A stretch of DNA of 7,768 bases from Lachnospiraceae bacterium (GCA_017435025.1 JAFSFU010000124.1:1-7768), one strand, 5' to 3'; positions 1 through 5,990 are shown, numbered from the stretch's first letter. Numbers and translations are program-made. The notes: generated by a model from the letters alone, not told the origin.

Positions 1-1581
1 ATTATTACATTAAAAGCAGGACAGTATGCTTTGTTCGAGAATATGGTTCAGTATGATGAAGATGGCTCATTGGCACCTGGATCAATCGAAACATATTATG
101 TTCAGGAAATCATGGAAGGTGAAATTACTGGTCAGTATGAAGAGATTCTTTATACTGTAAATGGTAACGGAGGAACCCATGAAACAGAGGATGGAGATGT
201 TACAGGATTTAATACATTTGCATCAACAGCTATTACAAATGATCAGTCACAATATGTACTGTTCAGAAATAAAGTAGATCTGAATAAACTGAGCATTCTT
301 AATGTAACAAAAGAAATTGCACCGGGTTCTGCGGAAGAAATTTACGAAAAGACATTTAAATTTAAGATTGAACTCGGACAAGATGAAGATGATTTAGCTC
401 CGATTGCTGCAGGAACAAAGTATCAAGTGTCTGATTCTTCTGGAACAGTGGTTAAAGAAGCTTTAGAAGGTGGATATATTACTTTGACAGATGGTCAAAC
501 AGCACGCCTTGTAGAAGGAATTCTCGCCGGAACACATTATCGAGTATCAGAGGATATTGATGGTGATTATAAAGCAACCTATATGGGAACTATCGAATCG
601 TCGGATACCCAGACAATTGGCAGTACACCTACAGCAACAAGTGCTGGTGTAACTGGCGATTTCACACCTGGTGATACTGTACATGTAACAGTAACAAACT
701 CTGATTATGACTTTATTACTGAACTTCCAATCAGTAAATATACAATCGGATTTGAGGAAGTAAGTAGTGTAAGTACATTCGAATTTGAGGTTGTTCCGTG
801 TGATGCGAATGGTATAGCATATTCCACAGCCACATCCTATGTGGGCAGCACGATTACTGTACCGAAAGAGAATGCAGATGATGCAGCTCCAATAACCAAT
901 ACAATCTCACTTGGTGGACGTACCGATAAGTTTGTGACAGGCGATATTTATTATTTCAAGGTTACTGAGAAGGCCGAAACAGCTGAACCAAATGATACAG
1001 AAAAAGAATCAATGATTCAGTTTGATGATACGGTTTATATCGTTGGTGTCAATGTAACTGCTAATAATGCAACAATAGCTAGTGTAAAGAAAGATGGGAC
1101 AGCAATTGATACTACTTCAACATTAGCATTCGTAAACAGTTACAATAACACAACAACGATTACTCTTGATAAAGTTGTGGCGGGTAACTTTGGTGATGTG
1201 GCAAAAGAATTTACATTTAAAGTGAGTGTAGATGGAACTGAGTTGTCAACAACATATAAGTTAAGTCACTCAACACCAGTAATTACAATCTCTGATATCC
1301 CGATTAATGCAAAGGTAGTTATTACTGAGTTAGATAATAAAGGATATGAGGTGGCAGCAACTGTAACAAATACAGCAACTGAATCTTTATCCGGAAGTGT
1401 ATTAACCTTTATCGCATCTGATAAAGCAGGACATAATGTTGTGTTCACGAACACCAAAAATGCAGTTATTGATACCGGCATCTCAATGGATACACTTCCA
1501 TATATCCTGATTCTGTTAGCAGTAATCGGCGGTATCGCATTCGTAGTCATCCGTAAGCGGAAAGATGATGATCTTGATTAA
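1..1581 (+). CDS. Large multidomain pilin / tip adhesin with isopeptide domains (5' partial)
   Basis: This is the C-terminal part of a large surface protein; the reading frame is open from base 1 (window residues 1-10 read ITLKAGQYAL), so the start lies upstream, and the TTG at 31 is not a real start. Numbering from base 1 gives 526 residues. Residues 1-90 are the end of one beta domain (E36 in YYVQE, N90 in LFRN). Three further Ig-like domains follow, each with a plausible Lys-Glu-Asn isopeptide triad: K104/E184/N233, K246/E323/N379 and K391/E443/N484. The end carries a sorting signal, VIDTG at 489-493, a hydrophobic segment at about 499-517 and an RKRK tail. It should be secreted and covalently linked by a sortase. 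As the first and largest pilin before the accessory genes, it is probably the tip or ancillary subunit. No ligand-binding domain is visible in the part seen. The next gene starts 15 bases after its stop. Confidence 0.88.
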   Translation: MITLKAGQYALFENMVQYDEDGSLAPGSIETYYVQEIMEGEITGQYEEILYTVNGNGGTHETEDGDVTGFNTFASTAITNDQSQYVLFRNKVDLNKLSILNVTKEIAPGSAEEIYEKTFKFKIELGQDEDDLAPIAAGTKYQVSDSSGTVVKEALEGGYITLTDGQTARLVEGILAGTHYRVSEDIDGDYKATYMGTIESSDTQTIGSTPTATSAGVTGDFTPGDTVHVTVTNSDYDFITELPISKYTIGFEEVSSVSTFEFEVVPCDANGIAYSTATSYVGSTITVPKENADDAAPITNTISLGGRTDKFVTGDIYYFKVTEKAETAEPNDTEKESMIQFDDTVYIVGVNVTANNATIASVKKDGTAIDTTSTLAFVNSYNNTTTITLDKVVAGNFGDVAKEFTFKVSVDGTELSTTYKLSHSTPVITISDIPINAKVVITELDNKGYEVAATVTNTATESLSGSVLTFIASDKAGHNVVFTNTKNAVIDTGISMDTLPYILILLAVIGGIAFVVIRKRKDDDLD

Positions 1582-1583
1582 AC

Positions 1584-1588
1584 GGAGG
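1584..1588 (+). promoter_or_regulatory. Ribosome binding site deciding the 1597 start
   Basis: GGAGG lies only 2 bases before the ATG at 1591 but 8 bases before the ATG at 1597. The second spacing is normal, so the downstream ATG is preferred. Confidence 0.7.
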
Positions 1589-1596
1589 ACATGCGA

Positions 1597-1872
1597 ATGG
1601 GAAAGAAAAAAGTGAATAACCCATCGCTTCCAAGCACGGAAAAAGAATCATTAAACTCTGAACAACAAAATATCGTCGAATGGCTGAAGAAAGTTCGCTT
1701 TCGAAAACAGCTGTTTGGCGGTATCAGTGAACAGGACGTGTGGAAGAAGATTGATGAGTTGAATAAGCTATATGATGCAGCTTTAGCAGCGGAACGAATC
1801 CGCTACGAAACTCTCATAACAGAGACTAAGGCAGGGGATTCCCTGTTAAAGGAAAGGGCGGGTGATGAATAA
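1597..1872 (+). CDS. Small DivIVA-like coiled-coil protein of the pilus operon
   Basis: This encodes a charged, cytoplasmic-looking protein of 91 residues (from ATG 1597), with no signal peptide or membrane segment. After a polar, disordered N-terminus it has a segment around residues 30-70 (VRFRKQLFGGISEQDVWKKI, then DELNKLYDAALAAERIRYET). The order F.K.LFGG...DVWKKI.ELN.LY recalls the N-terminal DivIVA/GpsB signature (F.K..RGYD..EVD.FLD.....Y), which leads into a coiled coil. The resemblance is by eye and distant. It starts 15 bases after the adhesin stop and ends directly against the next gene, in the same frame, separated only by TAA. The position between the pilin and the SipA-like gene suggests a role in pilus assembly or in placing the assembly site in the cell. 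Function is unproven, and it may be annotated simply as hypothetical. Confidence 0.75.
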   Translation: MGKKKVNNPSLPSTEKESLNSEQQNIVEWLKKVRFRKQLFGGISEQDVWKKIDELNKLYDAALAAERIRYETLITETKAGDSLLKERAGDE

Positions 1873-2412
1873 TTGGCAAAGGCTGCAACAGCAGCGGATG
1901 TTATCAGAGCCCGCAGGATCGCACTAAACACCAAGCAGGAATACATGAGTCTATTCTTCCGGGTGGTGGTGCTGGCTCTCACCGCGTACATAGTTTTTAC
2001 GCAGGTATTCCTTGTTACACAAAACAAGGGGCTGGGAATGTTCCCGGCGATGAAGGATGGTGACTTGATTATCGCTTATAGATTACAACAGGATTACGCG
2101 AAGAATGATGTTGTGGTTTATGAGGTGGACGGCGAACAGAGAGTGGGACGGATCATTGCAAGAGAGACCGATGTGGTGACGATGGATGATAGCGGAACGC
2201 TTCTTGTAAATGGTACGGTTCAGACAGGAGAGATTTTATATCCGACTTACATGAAAGAGGATATTACTTATCCGTATGAAGTACCAGAAGGACATGTGTT
2301 CGTTATGGGTGACTATAGAACGAATGCAGTTGATAGTAGAGATTATGGTGCTATTTCAATGGGGAATGTGAAAGCAAAGGTGATCACTATTCTTCGAAGA
2401 AGAGGATTGTAA
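1873..2412 (+). CDS. Signal peptidase I-family (S26) protein, SipA-like, catalytic residues lost
   Basis: This protein of 179 residues has one N-terminal membrane segment (about 28-48) and the S26 signal peptidase fold outside the membrane. The boxes can be lined up with active LepB/SipS enzymes. The box that normally reads G.SM.PT..DGD is here GLGMFPAMKDGD, so the nucleophile Ser is Gly55. The box KRVIG is here GRIIA, so the general base Lys is Gly92. The GD.R.N..DSR.YG box (GDYRTNAVDSRDYG) is kept, so the fold is intact. Loss of both residues is known in S. pyogenes SipA, which is required for pilus polymerisation and does not cleave signal peptides. A pilus-assembly chaperone role beside the class B sortase is therefore likely. 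The start is TTG at 1873, directly after the TAA of the previous gene and in the same frame; GGGTGA at 1860-1865 may serve as the ribosome binding site. The only other obvious start, the ATG at 1945 (residue 25), would sit just before the membrane segment. Confidence 0.85.
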   Translation: MAKAATAADVIRARRIALNTKQEYMSLFFRVVVLALTAYIVFTQVFLVTQNKGLGMFPAMKDGDLIIAYRLQQDYAKNDVVVYEVDGEQRVGRIIARETDVVTMDDSGTLLVNGTVQTGEILYPTYMKEDITYPYEVPEGHVFVMGDYRTNAVDSRDYGAISMGNVKAKVITILRRRGL

Positions 2413-2423
2413 TCAGAAACATG

Positions 2424-2451
2424 ATGATTGCGTGTCGTGGACACGAGTCAT
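2424..2451 (+). other. Hairpin between the SipA-like and major pilin genes
   Basis: The arms CGTGTC (2431-2436) and GACACG (2440-2445) pair perfectly around a 3-base loop. The stem extends with ATGATT (2424-2429) against AGTCAT (2446-2451), including one G-U pair and a bulged G2430. No U-run follows, so it is probably an mRNA processing or stability element at the 5' side of the pilin message rather than a classical terminator. Lies 35 bases before the pilin start. Confidence 0.55.
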
Positions 2452-2471
2452 AAATTCTCTAGATTAAAAAT

Positions 2472-2478
2472 AGGAGGG
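2472..2478 (+). promoter_or_regulatory. Strong ribosome binding site of the major pilin
   Basis: AGGAGGG lies 8 bases before the ATG at 2487 in an AT-rich, unstructured leader. This fits high translation of the main structural subunit. Confidence 0.8.
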
Positions 2479-2486
2479 TATATATT

Positions 2487-3482
2487 ATGAAGAAAATGAA
2501 AAAATTATTAGCTGGTTTCATGGCAGCGACAATGGTTATGAGTATGAGCGTGACTGCATTTGCAGATGAAACTACTTACGAAGATATGTCTACAATTAAA
2601 CTTACAAAGACATATAAGGAAACAAATGATGGCACAACTAGCCCGGCAGAAACTTTTGAATTTAGTGATTTAACATGTACAGGAGTGAAGGATGCGGGTG
2701 TTGGTGTTACTGCTGAAAATGCTCCGGTTCCAACAATTGCTAATGTAGAATATGCTGCAGGAGAGGCAGGAAGCGAAACAGCAACTAAAGAAATTGTTAT
2801 TAGATTACCGGAATATAATGCAGTGGGTATTTATACTTATACATTCACAGAAACAGATGGTAATACCGCAGGTGTTACATATAGAAGCGATGCTATTAAA
2901 TTAGTTGTAACTGTTATTGAGCAGGATGGTAAAGTTCGTGTAGCAGCTCTTCACACAGAAGAAGAAGGTGAAGCAAAATCTAATGCAATTGATAATGAGT
3001 ATTCTGCAGGCTCTTTATCTGTAAAGAAGGAAGTAACTGGTATTTTAGGTGATAAGACAAAAGACTTTACTGTAAAAGTAACATTTACAGCACCAGAAGG
3101 TGATACAGTACGAGAGGCTATTTCCTATACTGATGGTACAGAAACTAAGACTATTGAAGCTGGTTGGGATACAACAGCTGAAGCAACAATTACATTAAAG
3201 CACGAAGAGACTGTGACATTTACAAATATTCCGTACGGTGTTACATATACAGTAGTTGAGGATGATTATACAGGCGATGGCTATGATGCTGCAGAATATG
3301 CTTTTGATGACGAGAATAAAGAAATCAACTCTGCTACAGAAAATGTAAAAATCACTAACAATAAAGATGGTAACGTTGACACTGGTATCTCCCTCGACAA
3401 CATGCCGTACATTATGGTACTTGCTCTGGTAGCTCTTGGTCTCGTTGGTTTCGTTTCCAAAAAGCGTTCCATGGAATTCTAA
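2487..3482 (+). CDS. Major pilin, FctA/Spy0128-like, two isopeptide domains
   Basis: The protein has 331 residues. A signal peptide is clear: Lys-rich start (MKKMKK), hydrophobic core and AFA at 24-26, with cleavage expected before D27. Domain 1 (about 34-173) is a Spy0128/FctA-type pilin repeat with K41 (or K38), E122 in YTFTE and N170 in IDNEY as the probable internal isopeptide triad. Domain 2 (about 175-292) has K180/K181, E258 in YTVVE and N291/N292. Length and layout match the two-domain backbone pilin of group A Streptococcus closely. K164, six residues before N170, is a candidate for the inter-subunit bond. The C-terminus has NVDTG at 296-300 in place of LPXTG, then PYI, a hydrophobic segment at about 307-323 and KKR. 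It is expected to be polymerised by the class B sortase encoded next. Codons are strongly A/T-ending compared with the sortase genes downstream. Confidence 0.9.
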   Translation: MKKMKKLLAGFMAATMVMSMSVTAFADETTYEDMSTIKLTKTYKETNDGTTSPAETFEFSDLTCTGVKDAGVGVTAENAPVPTIANVEYAAGEAGSETATKEIVIRLPEYNAVGIYTYTFTETDGNTAGVTYRSDAIKLVVTVIEQDGKVRVAALHTEEEGEAKSNAIDNEYSAGSLSVKKEVTGILGDKTKDFTVKVTFTAPEGDTVREAISYTDGTETKTIEAGWDTTAEATITLKHEETVTFTNIPYGVTYTVVEDDYTGDGYDAAEYAFDDENKEINSATENVKITNNKDGNVDTGISLDNMPYIMVLALVALGLVGFVSKKRSMEF

Positions 3483-3545
3483 TTAAGATACTTACTTAGA
3501 ACTCAAAGCATCGGATCAAACCAATTGATCGAAAAAACTGAAAAC

Positions 3546-3587
3546 TTAAGGCAGTGGTGGATGGTCAAGCCATCCACCACACCTTAA
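3546..3587 (+). terminator. Long hairpin between major pilin and sortase; attenuator or processing site
   Basis: A perfect 11-bp stem (3554-3564 with 3570-3580; loop TCAAG) is extended by TTAAGG (3546-3551) pairing with CCTTAA (3582-3587) across a small internal loop. The + strand is followed by A residues, not a U-run, so full rho-independent termination downstream is doubtful. Read on the - strand, a T-rich tract follows it. A partial terminator or 3' stabiliser that keeps pilin mRNA above sortase mRNA is the likely role. A smaller hairpin (GATCAA 3514-3519 with TTGATC 3525-3530) precedes it. Confidence 0.6.
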
Positions 3588-3596
3588 AAAATCCAA

Positions 3597-3624
3597 TAAC
3601 GACATAAATATAAGAATATATAAT
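3597..3624 (+). promoter_or_regulatory. Possible weak promoter for the sortase gene
   Basis: A perfect TATAAT is at 3619-3624, in an AT-rich stretch after the hairpin and 35 bases before the sortase start. No convincing -35 box is found at 16-18 bp (TAACGA at 3597-3602 is poor). Given the base composition, this may be chance. Confidence 0.3.
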
Positions 3625-3658
3625 AAATCACTATTTTTAGTAGAAGGGAGTGCAGTCC

Positions 3659-4432
3659 ATGGCATTGAAAATCGTGAAAGCTGCAAATTCCCTCCTGAAC
3701 TTTATCGTTATGTTAGCCCTCTGCATTGCCGGTCTCTATGCCGGATATGCACTTTGGGATAACAATCAGGTCTATGCAGCAGCCCAGAATGTTCAGGCGG
3801 ACATGATCAAACTGAAACCGGTCCTCTCGGAGGAGGCCGGCGAAGAAGGAGCTTCCTTTGAGGAGCTGCTCGCCATCAATGAGGACGTTCGTGCCTGGGT
3901 GACCTTAGACAACACCAACATTGATTTCCCGATCTTACAGGGAGAGAACAACCTGACTTACATCAACAAAGACGTTTACGGTAATTTTGCTCTCGCCGGA
4001 AGCATTTACCTGGATTCGAGGAACGACAGCGGGTTCCATGATATCGTCAACCTTCTTTATGGACACCATATGGACGGCGGGGACATGTTCGGCGACCTTG
4101 ATAAATTCAAAGAAGAGAAGTTCTTTGATGAGAATAAGACCGGTCTTTTGATTTTGCCGGACCGGAGTTATGACCTTGAAATCTTTGCCTGTCTCCTGAC
4201 GGACGCATCGGAGGATGCGATCTTTGAGCCGCAGGAGTATGAGGCTGATATAGAATGTTTATTGAAATTTACGGAGCAGAACGCCATGTATTGTGATATC
4301 GATACACTGGAAGAGCTCCGAAAGCGGAACGGACAGGACCAGATCTTGATCTTAAGCACATGTTCCACGGAGTTTACCGATGCGAGGACCATTGTTCTGA
4401 CAGTGATGAGACCACATGTCAGTGAAAGATAG
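3659..4432 (+). CDS. srtB: Class B sortase, pilus-associated
   Basis: This 257-residue membrane-anchored transpeptidase has one N-terminal hydrophobic segment (about 13-33) and then the sortase beta barrel outside the membrane. Class B features are a long domain, NEDVRAWVTLDNTNIDFPIL near residues 75-93, catalytic His136 in LLYGHHM followed by MFGDL, Cys235 in LSTCST and Arg243 in FTDARTIV. Starting at ATG 3659 places AAGGGAG (3644-3650) 8 bases upstream; the GTG at 3650 overlaps that site and is less likely. In S. pyogenes, class B-type pilus sortases join FctA-like pilins through non-LPXTG signals. This enzyme, lying directly after the pilin gene, is therefore the likely polymerase for the two DTG pilins. 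It follows a 176-base gap with a strong hairpin, and its stop codon overlaps the ribosome binding site of the next gene. Confidence 0.93.
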   Translation: MALKIVKAANSLLNFIVMLALCIAGLYAGYALWDNNQVYAAAQNVQADMIKLKPVLSEEAGEEGASFEELLAINEDVRAWVTLDNTNIDFPILQGENNLTYINKDVYGNFALAGSIYLDSRNDSGFHDIVNLLYGHHMDGGDMFGDLDKFKEEKFFDENKTGLLILPDRSYDLEIFACLLTDASEDAIFEPQEYEADIECLLKFTEQNAMYCDIDTLEELRKRNGQDQILILSTCSTEFTDARTIVLTVMRPHVSER

Positions 4433-4444
4433 GAGGAGAATCAG

Positions 4445-5173
4445 ATGAAAAAGATGAAAAAATATGCAGGATTCTTGATCATGATGATCGTCGGCATGCT
4501 GACATGTTCGATGACGGTATTGGCGGAGGAGTCACCACAGATCAAGGTGCCGGTGAACATTGAACTTACCGGTTCGAAGCCGTATAAGAGTGAAGATTTT
4601 AAGATCGTACTGAATGCAGAGGATGCGACAAGCCCGATGCCGGCAGGCAGTGTGGATGGCAAGTATGAGGCTGTGATTACAGGTGAAGGTACGGCATACC
4701 TTGAAATTGTATATCCGAAGGTTGGTATCCATAACTATACCGTGCATCAGGAGCCGGGAACTAATTCAAAGGGCGAATATGATTCTACTGTTTATCATAT
4801 GACCGTATATGTGACAAACGTGGAGACCGGCGGAATCGAGGCAACAACAATTCTTTATATTGATGATATCAATACCAAATATGATCGTGTTGATTTCACG
4901 AACAATTATTGGAGAAGCAACGGCGGTGGCGGCGGTGGTGGAAGTTCCAAGCCGACTCCAACTCCGACTCAGCCATCGGTTGAGATCACAGACAAAAATG
5001 TCCCGCTTGGTGACGGCGGAATTTTGGACATCATCGATGACATGATCCCGCTGGCAGTACTTCCGGCGACCGGTACACTCTGGTGGTTAGTTGCAGTTCT
5101 GGCATGTGCTGGCGCAGTGATGTTCTTCATGGGATTCTATAGAAACCGTAGTTGTGGTAAAGACGAAGAGTAA
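4445..5173 (+). CDS. LPATG-anchored minor pilin with one Spy0128-like domain
   Basis: This protein of 242 residues has a signal peptide (MKKMKK start, probable cleavage after VLA at 25-27). One Spy0128/FctA-type domain follows (about 33-156), recognised from VPV...LTG, the MP motif, YTV.Q..G, YDSTVYHMTVYV and FTNNY. A flexible linker of glycines (160-166) and PTPTPTQP (170-177) comes next, then ITDKNVPLGDGG. The end is classical: LPATG at 206-210, hydrophobic segment about 211-230, and a tail starting FYRNR. The linker plus LPXTG suggests the basal subunit that spans the wall and ends pilus growth, comparable to FctB. The positions that should supply Lys and Glu for an isopeptide bond look altered (residues 39-40 are I and E; residue 102 is Q), while N153 is kept. 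AGGAGG at 4431-4436 overlaps the sortase stop codon, which points to translational coupling. Confidence 0.88.
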   Translation: MKKMKKYAGFLIMMIVGMLTCSMTVLAEESPQIKVPVNIELTGSKPYKSEDFKIVLNAEDATSPMPAGSVDGKYEAVITGEGTAYLEIVYPKVGIHNYTVHQEPGTNSKGEYDSTVYHMTVYVTNVETGGIEATTILYIDDINTKYDRVDFTNNYWRSNGGGGGGGSSKPTPTPTQPSVEITDKNVPLGDGGILDIIDDMIPLAVLPATGTLWWLVAVLACAGAVMFFMGFYRNRSCGKDEE

Positions 5174-5175
5174 AG

Positions 5176-5886
5176 ATGAAAAATAATAGAGGAAAATTCA
5201 TGATGTTCATGGGGCTGCTGCTGGGTGCGGCGGCCCTTTTCCTCGCAGTATATACGCTGTGGGGCGAGTACCAGGCGAAGGTGCAGGCGGAGGCGGCGCT
5301 GAATCTGGTGGCGGAGTATATTGAGGTTGGAGTGATTACGGAGACTGAGCAGTCGGCAGAGGTTGTGACCGAAACAGAACCGGAGGAGGTTCCTGTGCCG
5401 GAGTTTCTGCATGATCCGACGATGGAAATGCCGGAGGAGTTGATCGATGGTCAGAAGTATATCGGCGTGGTGGAGATTCCGGATCTGGATCTGTCGCTGC
5501 CGATCATCAGCGAGTGGAGCGATGCGAAATTAAAGATCTCTCCGTGTAGATATGTGGGTTCGGTGTACACCAATGACATGATCCTTTCGGGACACAGTTA
5601 TGTGAATCATTTCCGCTATATCCGAAAACTGGAACGCGGTGCGGAGATCATCTTCACGGACATGGCCGGAACACGGTTCGTGTATGAAGTGAGTGATACG
5701 GAAGTGATCGATGCGTCCGGGGTGGAGCAGATGTTATCCGGTGAGTGGGACCTTTCGCTGTTCACCTGTACGACCAGCGGAAGCGCGAGACATACAGTAC
5801 GCTGTAAGCTGGTGCCGGAGAAGAATCCGTGGATGCAGCATGTGACGGATATGGAGGCGTTTCTCGGTGGGGGCGCTGAGTATTAA
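5176..5886 (+). CDS. Second sortase, class D-like (or class A)
   Basis: This sortase of 236 residues has an N-terminal membrane segment (about 9-29), a Glu-rich spacer (about 56-75) and a catalytic barrel. Visible features are YIGVVEIPDLDLSLPII at 95-111, His140 in LSGHSY followed by HF, FTDMAGTRFVYEV, and Cys198 in LFTCTT. The essential Arg is R205 or R209 in SARHTVRC. The short compact domain and LFTCT...R end fit class D/A rather than class B, so it differs in kind from the sortase encoded at 3659. It starts 2 bases after the minor pilin stop with only a weak site (GAAGAG at 5165-5170), so translational coupling is likely. A role in attaching the LPATG subunit, and so the finished pilus, to peptidoglycan is inferred from position. 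No terminator is seen after it. Confidence 0.88.
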   Translation: MKNNRGKFMMFMGLLLGAAALFLAVYTLWGEYQAKVQAEAALNLVAEYIEVGVITETEQSAEVVTETEPEEVPVPEFLHDPTMEMPEELIDGQKYIGVVEIPDLDLSLPIISEWSDAKLKISPCRYVGSVYTNDMILSGHSYVNHFRYIRKLERGAEIIFTDMAGTRFVYEVSDTEVIDASGVEQMLSGEWDLSLFTCTTSGSARHTVRCKLVPEKNPWMQHVTDMEAFLGGGAEY

Positions 5887-5923
5887 AACTTTATAAAATC
5901 GCTCGTATGCGTACCGGAGACAC

Positions 5924-5952
5924 TAGAATCCGTCCCGCGGTCATGCTATAAT
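5924..5952 (+). promoter_or_regulatory. Extended -10 promoter of the rpn-like gene
   Basis: TGCTATAAT at 5944-5952 is an extended -10 element with a perfect TATAAT. The -35 hexamer 17 bp upstream (TAGAAT at 5924-5929) matches the consensus at only 3 of 6 positions, as is common for extended -10 promoters. Transcription should start near 5959 and give a leader of about 32 bases. It separates the rpn-like gene from the pilus operon. Confidence 0.72.
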
Positions 5953-5964
5953 ACCCGTACAGAA

Positions 5965-5986
5965 TTCCTCTGCGTGTGTGGAGGAA
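5965..5986 (+). promoter_or_regulatory. Leader hairpin that covers the rpn ribosome binding site
   Basis: TTCCTC (5965-5970) can pair with GAGGAA (5981-5986), which contains most of the Shine-Dalgarno sequence GGAGG (5980-5984). The loop is 10 bases and a U-G pair could extend the stem. It lies at the very 5' end of the predicted mRNA, so it could hold down translation. The site GGAGG is 6 bases before ATG 5991 and favours that start over the GTG at 5976. Confidence 0.5.
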
Positions 5987-5990
5987 CGTA

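Noticed and set aside
31..33. TTG at 31 as the start of the adhesin
   Set aside because: The frame is open to base 1, and the residues before it (LKAGQYAL) continue the same beta-domain pattern, so the gene starts upstream of the window.
1495..1506. LPYI in the adhesin tail as an LPXTG variant
   Set aside because: No TG follows and it lies at the start of the membrane segment; the preceding VIDTG is in the correct place for sorting.
3650..3652. GTG start for the class B sortase
   Set aside because: It overlaps the Shine-Dalgarno sequence; ATG 3659 has a normal 8-base spacing.
4712..4723. YPKV (residues 90-93) in the minor pilin as the classical pilin motif of LPXTG pili
   Set aside because: It falls in the loop that in Spy0128-type domains reads Y..PG.Y.Y.V, so the match is explained by domain fold; the tryptophan and spacing of the true motif are missing.
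4860..5045. Overlapping + strand frame inside the minor pilin gene
   Set aside because: No ribosome binding site, low complexity from the shifted Gly/Pro linker, and fully inside a well-supported gene.
5976..5978. GTG start for the rpn-like gene
   Set aside because: It lies before the GGAGG site; ATG 5991 is 6 bases after that site and begins the family's usual N-terminus.
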